The notes: generated by a model from the sequence alone, not told the origin. A stretch of 47,472 bases of DNA from Zestomicrobium sp964482405 (GCA_964482405.1 CAYZXH010000008.1:1-47472); one strand, 5' to 3'; numbered from the stretch's first letter, positions 31,083-40,332 are shown. Made by a program: numbers and translations.

Positions 31083-32180
31083 TCATTCTATGCCGAGAGT
31101 GTTGCCTACCCCCACAACTATTACTGTATCGCCCTCCCTCGTTTTACTAAGTATTGTGTTCTTGACTATGTCAGTCGCTCTCACAACCCCCTCGTAGATT
31201 TGCTTGGTCATGGTGTTTATGGCTTCTTCGTTACTCATCTTAATCACTACCGCATCTAGCGGTACCGAACACTTGGAGGCTATTCTCTCCATAGCTATCT
31301 TCTCAGGTCCTAAATCACCTATGGCCGCCCCAACACCGTAGGCTACATCACCGCTCTTCTCACTCTCCAGTTTTAAGGCAGCGTCAACAGTTATTATCCT
31401 GGAAATCTTGCACTCAAGACCGTCAACGAGTTTTTCCAGTGCCTCACCAGGCCATCCTACTGTGGGTCCCGGACCCTTAGCTTTTATCACGTAGAGTTTC
31501 CTGCCCTCAAGCGAGGTCTCGTACAAGACTGTCTCCGGAGCTATTTCGGAGGCTCCGGAAGTGTCGTTTAAGAGCATTCTAGCGACTAAGGCGCCGGCAC
31601 CATCCCCTATGGGCGCGCCTACCCCGAAGGAATCTATGGCATCTCTATATGCTTTAGCTAGCCTGACTATCTGGTTTATCTGGAGGGCTAGCTGCATCAT
31701 CATGATCCAGTCATTAAACTTAACACCTAGGTTGTAGTAATGCTTCACTACCTTGTTTATGTAGGTAAGAACGGAATTGAGTTCTAGCAAAACCTCAATC
31801 TTCTGCCTATCAACTTCTGAGACGTTAGGGACTTTGTCTAAGACATATCTCTTAACGGCCTCGTCACGTGTTCTCAGCAAATGCTTCAACCTCTTTATCA
31901 CGTCAATGGGTTCCCTCTCGACAGGGAATATCATGAAGAAATTATCAACGTAATCGTCTATGAGGGTTTTCGGGTTAGGTAAGTTCATGTCCTTCAAGTA
32001 CTTTATCGACTTCCTCTTACCATCCTCCTCAAACTCTATTAACTCTATGAGTTTTCTCCTCACAACAGAAGAGTACCGCGTAAACTGAATCTTCTGCGGT
32101 ATATCCGTAAAGTTAAGTATGAAGGAAGATAGTATTAGGATAGCTATCAGCATAGAAGTCCAGTCCTGAACCCCGTCCAC
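31083..32180 (-). CDS. DUF1512-family archaeal protein
   Basis: 365 residues: an N-terminal hydrophobic helix (SMLIAILILSSFILNF), a helical middle and a C-terminal alpha/beta region with GAPIGDGAGALVARMLL, GPGPTVGWPGEALE and VVIKMSNEEAINTMTKQIYEG. This is a conserved archaeal family without a known function (recognised as DUF1512). It is followed by the zinc-ribbon gene and preceded by MetAP. The GTG start is preceded weakly; a later ATG (MLIAILIL) would remove eight residues only. Confidence 0.85.
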   Translation of the reverse strand: MDGVQDWTSMLIAILILSSFILNFTDIPQKIQFTRYSSVVRRKLIELIEFEEDGKRKSIKYLKDMNLPNPKTLIDDYVDNFFMIFPVEREPIDVIKRLKHLLRTRDEAVKRYVLDKVPNVSEVDRQKIEVLLELNSVLTYINKVVKHYYNLGVKFNDWIMMMQLALQINQIVRLAKAYRDAIDSFGVGAPIGDGAGALVARMLLNDTSGASEIAPETVLYETSLEGRKLYVIKAKGPGPTVGWPGEALEKLVDGLECKISRIITVDAALKLESEKSGDVAYGVGAAIGDLGPEKIAMERIASKCSVPLDAVVIKMSNEEAINTMTKQIYEGVVRATDIVKNTILSKTREGDTVIVVGVGNTLGIE

Positions 32181-32299
32181 CTGCTCACACCCCGACTTAC
32201 CACACTAACCTAAGTCTTAAAGCATTTATATTTTTGCGTTTAACAATATATGACTGAATCCGCTCTTCGGTGGCGGGAACGACCCAGCACGGAGACAAC

Positions 32300-33238
32300 T
32301 TATTTGTTTAGCTCCGGGTTAGTCGTGATTATGACTTTACCACCACTTACTAAAATTGTTTCCTCGAACTGAGCTACTAGATTACCGCTCACTTCCCTTA
32401 AGACGGGGTATGCTATAAGCACTGATTTCCTTACTAAGCTCTGAAGTAGTGCCCGCAACCTACTTAAATCACTGAATTCTCTTGCAAGCCATCTCTCACA
32501 TAGTGGGAGGGTCTTAAACCTCTCGTATATGGTTTTTACTAAGAGGGATTCTTCCTCTGTAACTCGCTTATTTTTGAAGTTGGTGTTTAACGCGTATATG
32601 TATGTGGAGGACCTAACTTCCTCTACGTAGCCCTTACCTGAAGTTAGGAAAGGCTCTATAGCGTATGCTCTGCCGTTAGATAACTTACCTAGAGCTAGTC
32701 TAGTGAAGTGGTTGGGGATAACCTCACCGGCGTGTATTAAGTACCTGTCTAGAGAGTGGCCTGTCAGGTTCTTGATCACGTTAAACCCGTATTTCTTAGC
32801 GACTGCCTCTACAGCTCTCCCCACGGTGTTTATGGGTGCTCCGGGGCTTAAGGAGGTCAACGCCTTACGTAAAGCCTCCTCAGTAGCCTCAACCAGCTTA
32901 ATAGCCTTGTCTGAGAGGGTTACCGTGATCGCTGTATCAGCTATGAACCCGTTCACGTGAACCCCTAAGTCGATCTTAACTAGAGAGTCCTCAGTAATTA
33001 CCCTGGGATCCCCTACGTAGGGGGTGTCATGAGCCGCTATCTCATTAACTGATATGTTGGTTGGAAAGGCGGGCTCACCGCCGAAAGACCTTATTAACTC
33101 CTCCACTCTCTCAGCTAAATCAAGTAGTCTGGCAGAGGGCTTAACTAACGGAGCAACGGATTTCTTAACCTTATAAGCTATTTCACCAGCCCTCAGGTAT
33201 GCTTCCACGAACTCCGCGTCACTCGTGTTTAACACCAC
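32300..33238 (-). CDS. map: Methionine aminopeptidase, type II
   Basis: Removes the initiator Met from new proteins. The metal ligands fit in order: VKIDLGVHVNGFIADTAITV (two Asp), GHSLDRYLIHAGEVIPN (His), EPFLTSG (Glu) and FEETILVSG (Glu). 312 residues, the archaeal type II form with inserted helices in the C-terminal half. The GTG appears to be at the very transcript start: a TATA-like TATTTTATACC run lies about 25 bases upstream. Confidence 0.95.
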   Translation of the reverse strand: MVLNTSDAEFVEAYLRAGEIAYKVKKSVAPLVKPSARLLDLAERVEELIRSFGGEPAFPTNISVNEIAAHDTPYVGDPRVITEDSLVKIDLGVHVNGFIADTAITVTLSDKAIKLVEATEEALRKALTSLSPGAPINTVGRAVEAVAKKYGFNVIKNLTGHSLDRYLIHAGEVIPNHFTRLALGKLSNGRAYAIEPFLTSGKGYVEEVRSSTYIYALNTNFKNKRVTEEESLLVKTIYERFKTLPLCERWLAREFSDLSRLRALLQSLVRKSVLIAYPVLREVSGNLVAQFEETILVSGGKVIITTNPELNK

Positions 33239-33365
33239 ATCTAAGTATTTTAAGTTAAGGTATAAAATAATATAGTAACTCCAATCCTCAACGAATCACG
33301 AGCTAGTCTAGCACGTCACTAAGATATTTTAGATCTTTATAGTAATTATTATTAAGGTGTGTTAA

Positions 33366-34076
33366 ATGTATGATATAAAGATTAAGTGGTTTGGTCACGC
33401 AGCTTTCAGGATAGAGATGTTTGGTAAGGTCTTCTTGATAGATCCTTGGATATTAAACCCGGTATCTCCTGAGAAGAAGTTAAATCAGATATGCGGTGAC
33501 TTCATAGTGGTGACGCATGATCACGGAGATCACGTAGGTAATGCTCTTGAAATACTGAGGAACTGCCCTAACTCGAAGGCAGTAGCTATATATGAGCTAG
33601 CTTCATACCTTGCTGAGGAACTAGGTAATGAGCAGAGAGCTATCGGAGGCAATATAGGAGGGCCTATAGACTTAGGGGAAGGCTTTGAGGTAGTATTGAC
33701 TCCGGCGCTCCACTCTAGTGGTAAGGGGATGCCAACAGGCGTCTTAATAAGTAAGCTTGGGAATACGGTATACCATGCCGGCGACACAGGATTAACTTAC
33801 GAGATGAAGCTCATCGGCGAGCTATATAAACCGTTGGTAGCGCTCTTACCGATTGGAGGCCACTTCACTATGGGGCCTAGGGAAGCCGCGTACGCCGCAA
33901 GCCTCCTAAACCCTAGGTATGTCATCCCGATGCATTACGGTACCTTCCCAGTGTTGAGGGGGACGCCGGAAGAATTCAAACGCTATTTGATAGAGTTCGG
34001 TGTCATGGCGGAGCTCATAGTACTTAAGCCAGGTGAGGAAACCACTGTGAGAGCTGAGGTCCTCCGAACGCGGTAA
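33366..34076 (+). CDS. Metallo-beta-lactamase-fold hydrolase (UPF0173 family)
   Basis: A 236-residue MBL protein. The zinc motif is THDHGDH (50-56), with HAAFRIE at the N-terminus, HAGDTGLTYEM later and MHYGTFP near the C-terminus; typical UPF0173. The molecular substrate is unknown. ATG with GGTG upstream. Stands alone between divergent MetAP and the TrmJ gene. Confidence 0.92.
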   Translation: MYDIKIKWFGHAAFRIEMFGKVFLIDPWILNPVSPEKKLNQICGDFIVVTHDHGDHVGNALEILRNCPNSKAVAIYELASYLAEELGNEQRAIGGNIGGPIDLGEGFEVVLTPALHSSGKGMPTGVLISKLGNTVYHAGDTGLTYEMKLIGELYKPLVALLPIGGHFTMGPREAAYAASLLNPRYVIPMHYGTFPVLRGTPEEFKRYLIEFGVMAELIVLKPGEETTVRAEVLRTR

Positions 34077-34154
34077 TACTCTGAAGGGCTGAAGGAGTTC
34101 CTCGACGGCGCGGGAGCACGTGATACGTATTTTAAGCGTTAAATACTTGATTTT

Positions 34155-34874
34155 ATGGGTAGCGTGTTGACCAAACCTGACATCAGGTTAGTGGTGGTTG
34201 GTCCTGAAGGAAGAATCAACATGGGCTTCATATTAAGGCTTGCCAGAAACTTCGGTATCAGTGATTTATGTGTAGTTAACCCGCAGTTTGATTTAAGCGA
34301 TCCTGAAGTTAGGGAGTTTGCTGCGAGAGGTGCTGAGCTGCTGAGTAACGTGGTCGTTAAGTCTAGTGTTGAGGAATGTCTTTCAGGCGTTAGGCTATCT
34401 ATATGCACTACCTCAATAGCTGATCTAGAGTCAGATGTGTTGAGGCAGTCAATACCTCCCTACCTCTTAAGCTATGTCCTACCTAAATCTGGTAAGGTAG
34501 CTTTAGTCTTCGGTAGGGAGAGCGTAGGTCTTAAAAGAGAGGAATTAGATAAGTGCGACTTAGTGTCTACGCTAGATACAGGAACTGACTACAACGTGCT
34601 CAACTTGTCGCACGCGGTAGCTATCTATATGTATGAGGTTCTCAGGACTTCGATGAGGGAGTCTTACGAGGTTAGTGAGTGTGAGGAAAACGTGTTGAGG
34701 GCTTTAAGGAAGGAATTGGAGGAGTTGAGTAAGTTACTCGATGACGATAAGGGTATTAGAGCGTTCAAGAACGTCTTGTTTAGAGCCAACCCTAGAAACC
34801 CTGAGTGTGGGGCTTTATATAGGGTGTTGAAGAAGGTGGTGTTCCAGCTGAGGTCGAGGAGTACACATACTTAA
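34155..34874 (+). CDS. trmJ: tRNA 2'-O-methyltransferase, TrmJ/SpoU family
   Basis: A SPOUT (knotted) methylase that in archaea methylates the ribose of C32 (or related positions) in tRNA. IRLVVVGPEGRINMGFILRLARNFG, LVFGRESVGLKREEL and the catalytic region NLSHAVAIYMYEVLR are the three SPOUT motifs. 239 aa. The start lies about 25 bases after a TATA-like TATTTTAAGC, so the message is probably leaderless, with no binding site upstream of ATG 34155. Confidence 0.92.
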   Translation: MGSVLTKPDIRLVVVGPEGRINMGFILRLARNFGISDLCVVNPQFDLSDPEVREFAARGAELLSNVVVKSSVEECLSGVRLSICTTSIADLESDVLRQSIPPYLLSYVLPKSGKVALVFGRESVGLKREELDKCDLVSTLDTGTDYNVLNLSHAVAIYMYEVLRTSMRESYEVSECEENVLRALRKELEELSKLLDDDKGIRAFKNVLFRANPRNPECGALYRVLKKVVFQLRSRSTHT

Positions 34875-34908
34875 AAACCTTCAACTCAGTAATCTTTGGT
34901 GATAGAGA

Positions 34909-35460
34909 GTGCCGTTAAGACCTGCAAGATGCTATAAAGACATGCATAAGCCCCCGTACACGAGGAAGGAATACATAGACGGCATACCACAACCTAAGAT
35001 AAGCAAGTTCGTTATGGGTAACCCTCACGGGGATTACGAATTAGTCGTTGAGCTGATTTCTTTAGAGAACGCTATACTGAGGCATAACGGGCTTGAAGCT
35101 GCTAGAGTCATGGCTCATAAATACTTAAGCAAGTACATCGGGGAGGACAAGTACTTTTTCATGGTCAGGCAATACCCTCATCACGTCATCAGAGAGAATA
35201 AGATGATGGCTTTCGCTGGAGCCGACAGACTTCAAGACGGTATGCGCAAGGCCTTCGGAAAGCCCGTGGGTGTTGGCGCGAGAGTTTTCTACGGTAGTGT
35301 GATAGCAGAGGTAAGGATCTCCACTAAGAACCTGCCTCAAGCTAAGGAAGCTTTAAGGCGATTCAGAGACAAGATAGGTATTAGAACTATGCTACGAGTA
35401 AGAGAGTTAAAACCCAGTAGCTCAGCCACCCCCGCTAACGTGACGGAAACGCAGAAATGA
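34909..35460 (+). CDS. rpl10e: Large ribosomal subunit protein L10e (uL16)
   Basis: A 183-residue ribosomal protein near the peptidyl-transferase centre. MPLRPARCYKDMHKPPYTRKEYIDG, RQYPHHVIRENKMM and AGADRLQDGMRKAFGKPVG are diagnostic. The GTG start follows GGTGAT. Its stop overlaps the Dph2 ATG (ATGA), a coupled pair: both act in translation. Confidence 0.97.
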   Translation: MPLRPARCYKDMHKPPYTRKEYIDGIPQPKISKFVMGNPHGDYELVVELISLENAILRHNGLEAARVMAHKYLSKYIGEDKYFFMVRQYPHHVIRENKMMAFAGADRLQDGMRKAFGKPVGVGARVFYGSVIAEVRISTKNLPQAKEALRRFRDKIGIRTMLRVRELKPSSSATPANVTETQK

Positions 35461-36470
35461 GCTCACCTAAGAACTCGTTTCTCGACTACTACTACATTGA
35501 TGTTAGTGAGCTTTCTAGGGTGGTTAAAGAGAGGAAACCTTCTAGGATACTCCTTCAAGTTCCTGAGGGATTCAAGAACAGGTCATACGAGATAATAGAT
35601 TACTTAAGGGGAATACTAGGGAATGCGGAGATACATATAGATGCAGGCCCCTCATTCGGTTCATGCCTCATAGATGTAGGGGTTACGGAGAAGTATGATT
35701 TAGTGGTTCACCTAGGTCATAGAAGATACCCTTACTGGAACCCGCCGGGTAATGTAGTTTACGTTGATTTACAGTCAAGGACTAAGCCGGATCGTGAGGT
35801 CTTGACCTCCTTAATCAATGATTTAAGGAAGCACGGTTATGTGAGGTTAGCTGTGTACACGACGGCTCAACATGTGGACCTAACTAAAGACCTCATCAAG
35901 CAACTCCGTAGTAACGGGTTTGAGGTAGTGAATAGGGATGTTGAGGTAGTGTTTGGGTGTTGGTTTTCTAGCTTGGATGCTGTGAAGAACTACGTTGACG
36001 CTTTCTTGGTGGTGGCCGGCGGGAGGTTCCACGCGTTAGGTGTTGGTTTAAGGGTTAGCGGTAGCAAGGAGGTGGTTTCGCTAGATCCTTACGAGAACGC
36101 ATATAAGTTCCTCGGCGAGTACGTTTCTAGAGTTCTCAAAACTAGGTTTGCTAAGATAATGAAGTCTCTGGATGCTGTGTCTTGGTTGATAATAGCTGGT
36201 AGTGGGGGGCAATACAGGCCTTGGATAATTAACGAGCTCGCGAAGCTAATAACTAGTTCTGGGGGTAAGTACTACGTAGCCGTGACTTCGTACCTTACGA
36301 GAGATCTTTTAATTGATGTGGATTCAAGCACGCTAGACGCTATAGTCATTACCTCATGCCCTAGGTTACCTATAGAGGATTTCCACGACTATGAAAAACC
36401 TGTTTTAACGCCTGGTGAGGCTTTTATGGCATTGAAAAAAGTTTTTGAGCCTTATGTTTTCCCTTGGTGA
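35457..36470 (+). CDS. dph2: Diphthamide biosynthesis protein Dph2
   Basis: A 337-residue non-classical radical SAM enzyme that transfers the 3-amino-3-carboxypropyl group of SAM to a histidine of elongation factor 2. The three widely spaced cluster cysteines are Cys70 (SFGSCLIDV), Cys168 (VVFGCWF) and Cys301 (ITSCPRLPIED). The start overlaps L10e. Dph5, the next enzyme in the pathway, is at 45230 in this window; the two together give most of diphthamide synthesis. Confidence 0.95.
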   Translation: MSSPKNSFLDYYYIDVSELSRVVKERKPSRILLQVPEGFKNRSYEIIDYLRGILGNAEIHIDAGPSFGSCLIDVGVTEKYDLVVHLGHRRYPYWNPPGNVVYVDLQSRTKPDREVLTSLINDLRKHGYVRLAVYTTAQHVDLTKDLIKQLRSNGFEVVNRDVEVVFGCWFSSLDAVKNYVDAFLVVAGGRFHALGVGLRVSGSKEVVSLDPYENAYKFLGEYVSRVLKTRFAKIMKSLDAVSWLIIAGSGGQYRPWIINELAKLITSSGGKYYVAVTSYLTRDLLIDVDSSTLDAIVITSCPRLPIEDFHDYEKPVLTPGEAFMALKKVFEPYVFPW

Positions 36471-36475
36471 GCGTG

Positions 36476-37171
36476 TTACTCGTACTCTATTTTTGCCTCA
36501 GGCCTTACCTCGCCTAGTCTGCTCCTCACGTAACTTATTATTGAGTCTGCTTCCTCAGGCGCTACAGGCTTTCCCCTACCTAGTAAGTCGTTGATAGATT
36601 CTTTCAGAGCTTCCTCATGCGTCTTGCCCTCGAGAGCTACCCTTACTTTCTCTATTTTAGTAGGTTCCGGCACTAGCAATACACCGACCTTAACGAACAA
36701 GAATTCCTCGTTTATCGGGATAGCCTCCACAATACCCCCCTCACGCTCACCGACCTTCAACACGTAGATTTTGTCACCGTCGCTGGTTTCCCCAGCATAC
36801 TCAACGGTATACTCTACTGGCGCGGCCATTATCTTCTCAGCTTCAGGCACTAACGCGGTTAGTACGGCGGTCACCTCCTCGTCGGGCACCCTCCTAAAGA
36901 CCTCCACCCTCAACGTATCGAATTTCCAGAGTATCTTGCCTTCACTCACCTCATAATCGATGCTTAACCTTACGGCGTCTCTCTTATCAACCTTAAGCTT
37001 GTCTACTAGTACCGTGAATAAGAACCTGTTGAGCTGTGCCACGTGGAAAGCCACTGTCTTACTATCTATTCTTTTCTCTTTAATGTCTTCGGATAGCTGA
37101 GCGAAGATCACTCTCCTAACTTTGGTAGCGTACCCCCCTGCAATAACTAACCCGGTTCTCATAGTAGGCAT
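36476..37171 (-). CDS. DUF2258-like crenarchaeal protein
   Basis: 231 residues, starting MPTMRTGLVIAGGYATKVRRVIFAQLSEDI and containing LNRFLFTVLVDKLKVDKRDAVRLSIDYEV. I recall this type as DUF2258, a crenarchaeal protein of unclear function; the assignment is tentative. The middle is beta-rich, the C-terminus helical. ATG 37171 has GGTGG five bases upstream. Converges with Dph2, a few bases apart. Confidence 0.75.
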   Translation of the reverse strand: MPTMRTGLVIAGGYATKVRRVIFAQLSEDIKEKRIDSKTVAFHVAQLNRFLFTVLVDKLKVDKRDAVRLSIDYEVSEGKILWKFDTLRVEVFRRVPDEEVTAVLTALVPEAEKIMAAPVEYTVEYAGETSDGDKIYVLKVGEREGGIVEAIPINEEFLFVKVGVLLVPEPTKIEKVRVALEGKTHEEALKESINDLLGRGKPVAPEEADSIISYVRSRLGEVRPEAKIEYE

Positions 37172-37261
37172 AAATACCACCAATTATATTAGTTTTTCAA
37201 TAATATAAATAGTCTTAAGGGTTTCAGGTCGGTGAGTTAAGGAAATCAGTCCGTGGTCGAG

Positions 37262-38119
37262 ATGAGCAGGGGTAGGTTGCTGAGGAAGATAGCTGAAGAG
37301 ATCTTGGGTGTGGAGAACGCTAGGAAGATTTGGGGGAGGGTGGAGATCATAGGCGATATAGCGGTAATCAGGAAGCCTCCCGACCTCCCGGTCGAGGTTT
37401 TCGTGCCTTTAGGTAAGGAGATTCTTAAGAAGCTACCATACGTTAAGTCTGTGTGGCTAGCGGTAACTTCCGTGAAGACTCAGCACAGGATTAGGGAACA
37501 CATCTTACTAGCCGGTGAGAACAGGAGTGTTACTACTTACCGAGAACACGGGTGTGTCTTCAAGGTAGACATAAACTCCGTGTACGTCTCCCCGGCCCTG
37601 AACTACGAGCATAAGAGGATAGCGGATTTAGTGAAACCGGGTGAGTTTATAATAAATATGTTTGCCGGGGCCGGTCTCTTCTCCATAATAATAGCTAAGA
37701 AAGCGAAGCCGAGGAAAGTTATATCCATAGACATAAATCCCCGCGCGTACGAGTTAATGCGTGAGAACATAGTTCTGAATGGTGTTGAGGACGTCGTGGA
37801 GGCTAGGTTAGGGGACGCGGCACAGGTAGTGAGGGAGTTTACCGGGATGTCTGACAGGGTGTTGATGCCTCTGCCAGAATACTCACGTATTTACCTGCGA
37901 GACGCTATCTCGACGTTAAGGGATTGTGGTGTGATTCACGTTTACGACTTCGTGAGTGCTGAGAGGAGGAATGAGGCCCTACTTAAGGGGGAGGAGATGT
38001 TTAGTGAAGAGTTAGCCAAGAGCAGTGTTCGTTACGAGTTCCTGTACGGCAGAGTGGTTAGAAGCGTTGGGCCTAGGTATTACCAAGTAGTCTTCGACAT
38101 AAGGGTGTGTCGTGATTAA
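37262..38119 (+). CDS. tRNA (guanine-N1)-methyltransferase, Trm5-like
   Basis: A Rossmann-fold methylase acting at G37 of tRNA (m1G or a wyosine intermediate). TYREHGCVFKVDINSVYVSPAL precedes the SAM-binding NMFAGAGLFSIIIAKKAKPRKVISIDINP, followed by DRVLMPLPEYS at the catalytic position. It is about 285 residues, so it lacks the D1 domain of full Trm5b. ATG 37262 is used; GTG 37253 nine bases upstream is an alternative. The wyosine gene Taw3 is 1.3 kb downstream. Confidence 0.9.
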   Translation: MSRGRLLRKIAEEILGVENARKIWGRVEIIGDIAVIRKPPDLPVEVFVPLGKEILKKLPYVKSVWLAVTSVKTQHRIREHILLAGENRSVTTYREHGCVFKVDINSVYVSPALNYEHKRIADLVKPGEFIINMFAGAGLFSIIIAKKAKPRKVISIDINPRAYELMRENIVLNGVEDVVEARLGDAAQVVREFTGMSDRVLMPLPEYSRIYLRDAISTLRDCGVIHVYDFVSAERRNEALLKGEEMFSEELAKSSVRYEFLYGRVVRSVGPRYYQVVFDIRVCRD

Positions 38120-38152
38120 GAGGCTATTTCGTGCGAGGATTTCCTAATACCC

Positions 38153-39319
38153 TCAAGAACTCTTCTTAGATTTCTTAGGTTTCTTCTCGGGCGTGTGCTT
38201 CGACTCTCTGCTTGAGGTAGTGACTTTAACTCCTATGCCGAATAATTCTCTAGTTATGGCGTCTAAGAATCTTACGTAGGATCCTCTCTGACCTACGAAA
38301 GCTCCGAGAACCCCCTCCTCTATCTCAACGAATATGTAGGCACCCTTGAAATCCACGTCTACCACCCTCTTCCAAACCCAGGATACTGGGTGTACCGCTC
38401 TTATCAGCTCTGAGATATCCGTGTCTAGCTCAACACCCCTTACCCTAGCGTTTAGCTCCTTCTCTATTGAGGCGATTCTCTCACCACCCTTGCCGACCAA
38501 CCTTCCTAAATGCTCTTTCTTAACTACTACTAGGTAGTTAGGTACGTGCTCTAAGGAAATCCCGTAGTTGGTTGCCAGCTTACCCACATCTAAGACTGTT
38601 ATGACGTCCGCATCAGGTGATTTCAGCTTAACAACTTCAAGAACCTTCTGTTCTGTATCCGCCAACTTTCTCGTTCTAAGCATGTACTCCATGAGTAATC
38701 TGAGGCCTATCTTAGCGCCCTCCCTGACGATGTCTTTTATTCCTAAGTCAATCACGGCCGCCCTAGCCTCACCCGCTAAAATCTCCCGTATAACTGATGT
38801 GGGGTCTTGATGCTTACTCCTCAAAGCCTGGAATATTGGGTCGGCAGCAACTATCAACTTACTGTTCTTGCCTACCCTAACTATGGCTTCAATAAGTGAT
38901 TCTAGCTTCATGGATTGCGCGTCATCAATGAAAACGATTGAATCGTCGAAAGTCCTCCCCTTAAGGTAGTGACTGTCAGCGAAGGTTACCTTACCCTCTC
39001 TTATTAACTTCTCTACCTCTTCCCAAGACATTAAACCGCTTAAGACGTCTGTCACATACTGTTTAGAGAGCTCCATGAATAAGGGCCCTGACTCAGCTAC
39101 CGTGAGTTCCTTACCTGTCGTAACGTCTATGACCGGTCTGATCACGATCAGTCTCTTATACTTCCCCTCACTAACTGAGCCGATCCCGTAGGCTAGGGCG
39201 AATAAGGACTTACCAACCCCCGTAGGGCCGAAAATCCCTACAATGGAAAATAAGTCTTCTTTGAGAGCTTCCTTAAGCTTCTCCTGACCGGGAGTCATGG
39301 CCTCTATCCTATCTAACAT
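38153..39319 (-). CDS. PhoH-like ATPase with C-terminal KH domains
   Basis: A 388-residue protein. The P-loop ATPase of PhoH type has Walker A GPTGVGKS (31-38) and Walker B IVFIDDAQSM; PVIDVTTGKELTVAESG follows the PhoH layout. The C-terminal 120 residues hold two KH-type sequences: LVGKGGERIASIEKEL and FVGQRGSYVRFLD, each with the GxxG loop. It ends in a lysine-rich tail. Likely an RNA-binding ATPase. ATG 39319 is chosen for its GGTG; a GTG three codons earlier is possible. Confidence 0.9.
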   Translation of the reverse strand: MLDRIEAMTPGQEKLKEALKEDLFSIVGIFGPTGVGKSLFALAYGIGSVSEGKYKRLIVIRPVIDVTTGKELTVAESGPLFMELSKQYVTDVLSGLMSWEEVEKLIREGKVTFADSHYLKGRTFDDSIVFIDDAQSMKLESLIEAIVRVGKNSKLIVAADPIFQALRSKHQDPTSVIREILAGEARAAVIDLGIKDIVREGAKIGLRLLMEYMLRTRKLADTEQKVLEVVKLKSPDADVITVLDVGKLATNYGISLEHVPNYLVVVKKEHLGRLVGKGGERIASIEKELNARVRGVELDTDISELIRAVHPVSWVWKRVVDVDFKGAYIFVEIEEGVLGAFVGQRGSYVRFLDAITRELFGIGVKVTTSSRESKHTPEKKPKKSKKSS

Positions 39320-39383
39320 TTCCCACACCAGAACTAACTCATATTAGACTCTTAAATAATTTTTTATTTAGGGTGCGCTTAAG

Positions 39384-39992
39384 CTGCCTTTCGTAGATCC
39401 TGAGAAGTGGAGATTACGTAAAGAAAAACTGTGGAGGAGGCTTGCAGAGGATCTTGAGATAGGCTACTTAGATGAGGACATACTAGATATCCTTAAGAAA
39501 CTCTTCGAATTCGAGGATCTCTACACTATAAGTTCTTGTAGTGGTAGGATTACGTTCATAGACGGGAAACTTCCTTGGGAGAGGAGGGACTCAACCATAG
39601 TCTTCAAGAAACACCGACCAATAACCACGGACGAGTTCCTAGAAGTTCTAAAGATGCCTATACTCAGGAGGTTATGGCTCGTGGTAACAGGCCCCATAAT
39701 ACATGTCTCAGCACTAAACATGAAGTCAGCGCGAAAAATACTTACGTTGGCTAGGGAGTCAGGGATGAAGCACTCAGGGATCTTATCAATAAATAAAGAG
39801 AAGGGAATCATAGTAGAACTTAAGACAGGCATCCGCCTCACGCACCTACTGAAGGTGGGTTCACACATCCTATTAAAAGAAGAGGAATCAAGAGAGATGG
39901 TTGAAGTCGCTAACGAATCCTTACTTGAAGGCAAAGAAAAACTAAACAAGCTTAGGGAGCTGTTAGGGATTCAAACCCGCATAACTTACTAG
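39384..39992 (+). CDS. taw3: Wyosine biosynthesis protein Taw3 (TYW3-like), probable CTG start
   Basis: SAM-dependent methyltransferase of the wyosine pathway on tRNA-Phe. LYTISSCSGRITFIDG is the family hallmark and begins only 50 codons into the frame; the first canonical codon (ATG 39654) would remove it. In the upstream frame the first candidate is CTG 39384, eight bases after GGTG, giving LPFVDPEKWRLRKEKLW and 202 residues, the family length. A stop is just upstream (39368-39370). A TATA-like run lies about 25-30 bases before. CTG initiation is inferred. Confidence 0.88.
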   Translation: MPFVDPEKWRLRKEKLWRRLAEDLEIGYLDEDILDILKKLFEFEDLYTISSCSGRITFIDGKLPWERRDSTIVFKKHRPITTDEFLEVLKMPILRRLWLVVTGPIIHVSALNMKSARKILTLARESGMKHSGILSINKEKGIIVELKTGIRLTHLLKVGSHILLKEEESREMVEVANESLLEGKEKLNKLRELLGIQTRITY

Positions 39993-40026
39993 AAGGTTTT
40001 TAAGTACGTTAGGGTATTCGAACATG

Positions 40027-40059
40027 GTGACTTCCCTTCTGAGACGGGGCTTTCAGTTG
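40027..40059 (-). repeat. Degenerate IS605-type terminal motif, copy 3
   Basis: On the minus strand it reads CAACTGAAAGCCCCGTCTC followed by AGAAGGGAAGTCAC. It has the GAAAGCCCC-(loop)-GGGAAGTCA(C) pattern of the IS605 ends, with a shortened or broken hairpin. Its match to copies 1 and 2 is partial. It lies between Taw3 and the symporter genes. Judged by eye; weaker than the other two. Confidence 0.35.
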
Positions 40060-40112
40060 GGTAAGAACAAATTATAAATAATGCCCATGATTTATATTAT
40101 GGTGGTATCTCT

Positions 40113-40331
40113 ATGTCTTCAACGAGTAAGTCTAAGTCTAAGGAGTCTCTCTTTGTTGTGCTGGTGCTAATTGTATGGGCTCTAGCTTTCGGAGTGTTCC
40201 TAGTTAACAGTGCCGACCCAACACCTCTGGCAGGGCTCAGCACTACCTATACGTACTCACTGTTGTGGTGGGTCATTGCATTGCTGATCTTCATCGGTTA
40301 CGCAATATATGACGTAAGGAGGGGTGGTTAA
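40113..40331 (+). CDS. Small membrane subunit of a solute symporter
   Basis: 72 residues with two hydrophobic helices (VVLVLIVWALAFGVFLV and LLWWVIALLIFIGYAIY), a serine/lysine-rich N-terminus and a basic end (DVRRGG). Small two-helix proteins of this type (DUF485/DUF997/DUF3311-like) commonly precede SSS-family transporters. The ATG has GGTGG upstream; its stop is one base from the chosen start of the symporter. Confidence 0.85.
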   Translation: MSSTSKSKSKESLFVVLVLIVWALAFGVFLVNSADPTPLAGLSTTYTYSLLWWVIALLIFIGYAIYDVRRGG

Positions 40332-40332
40332 G

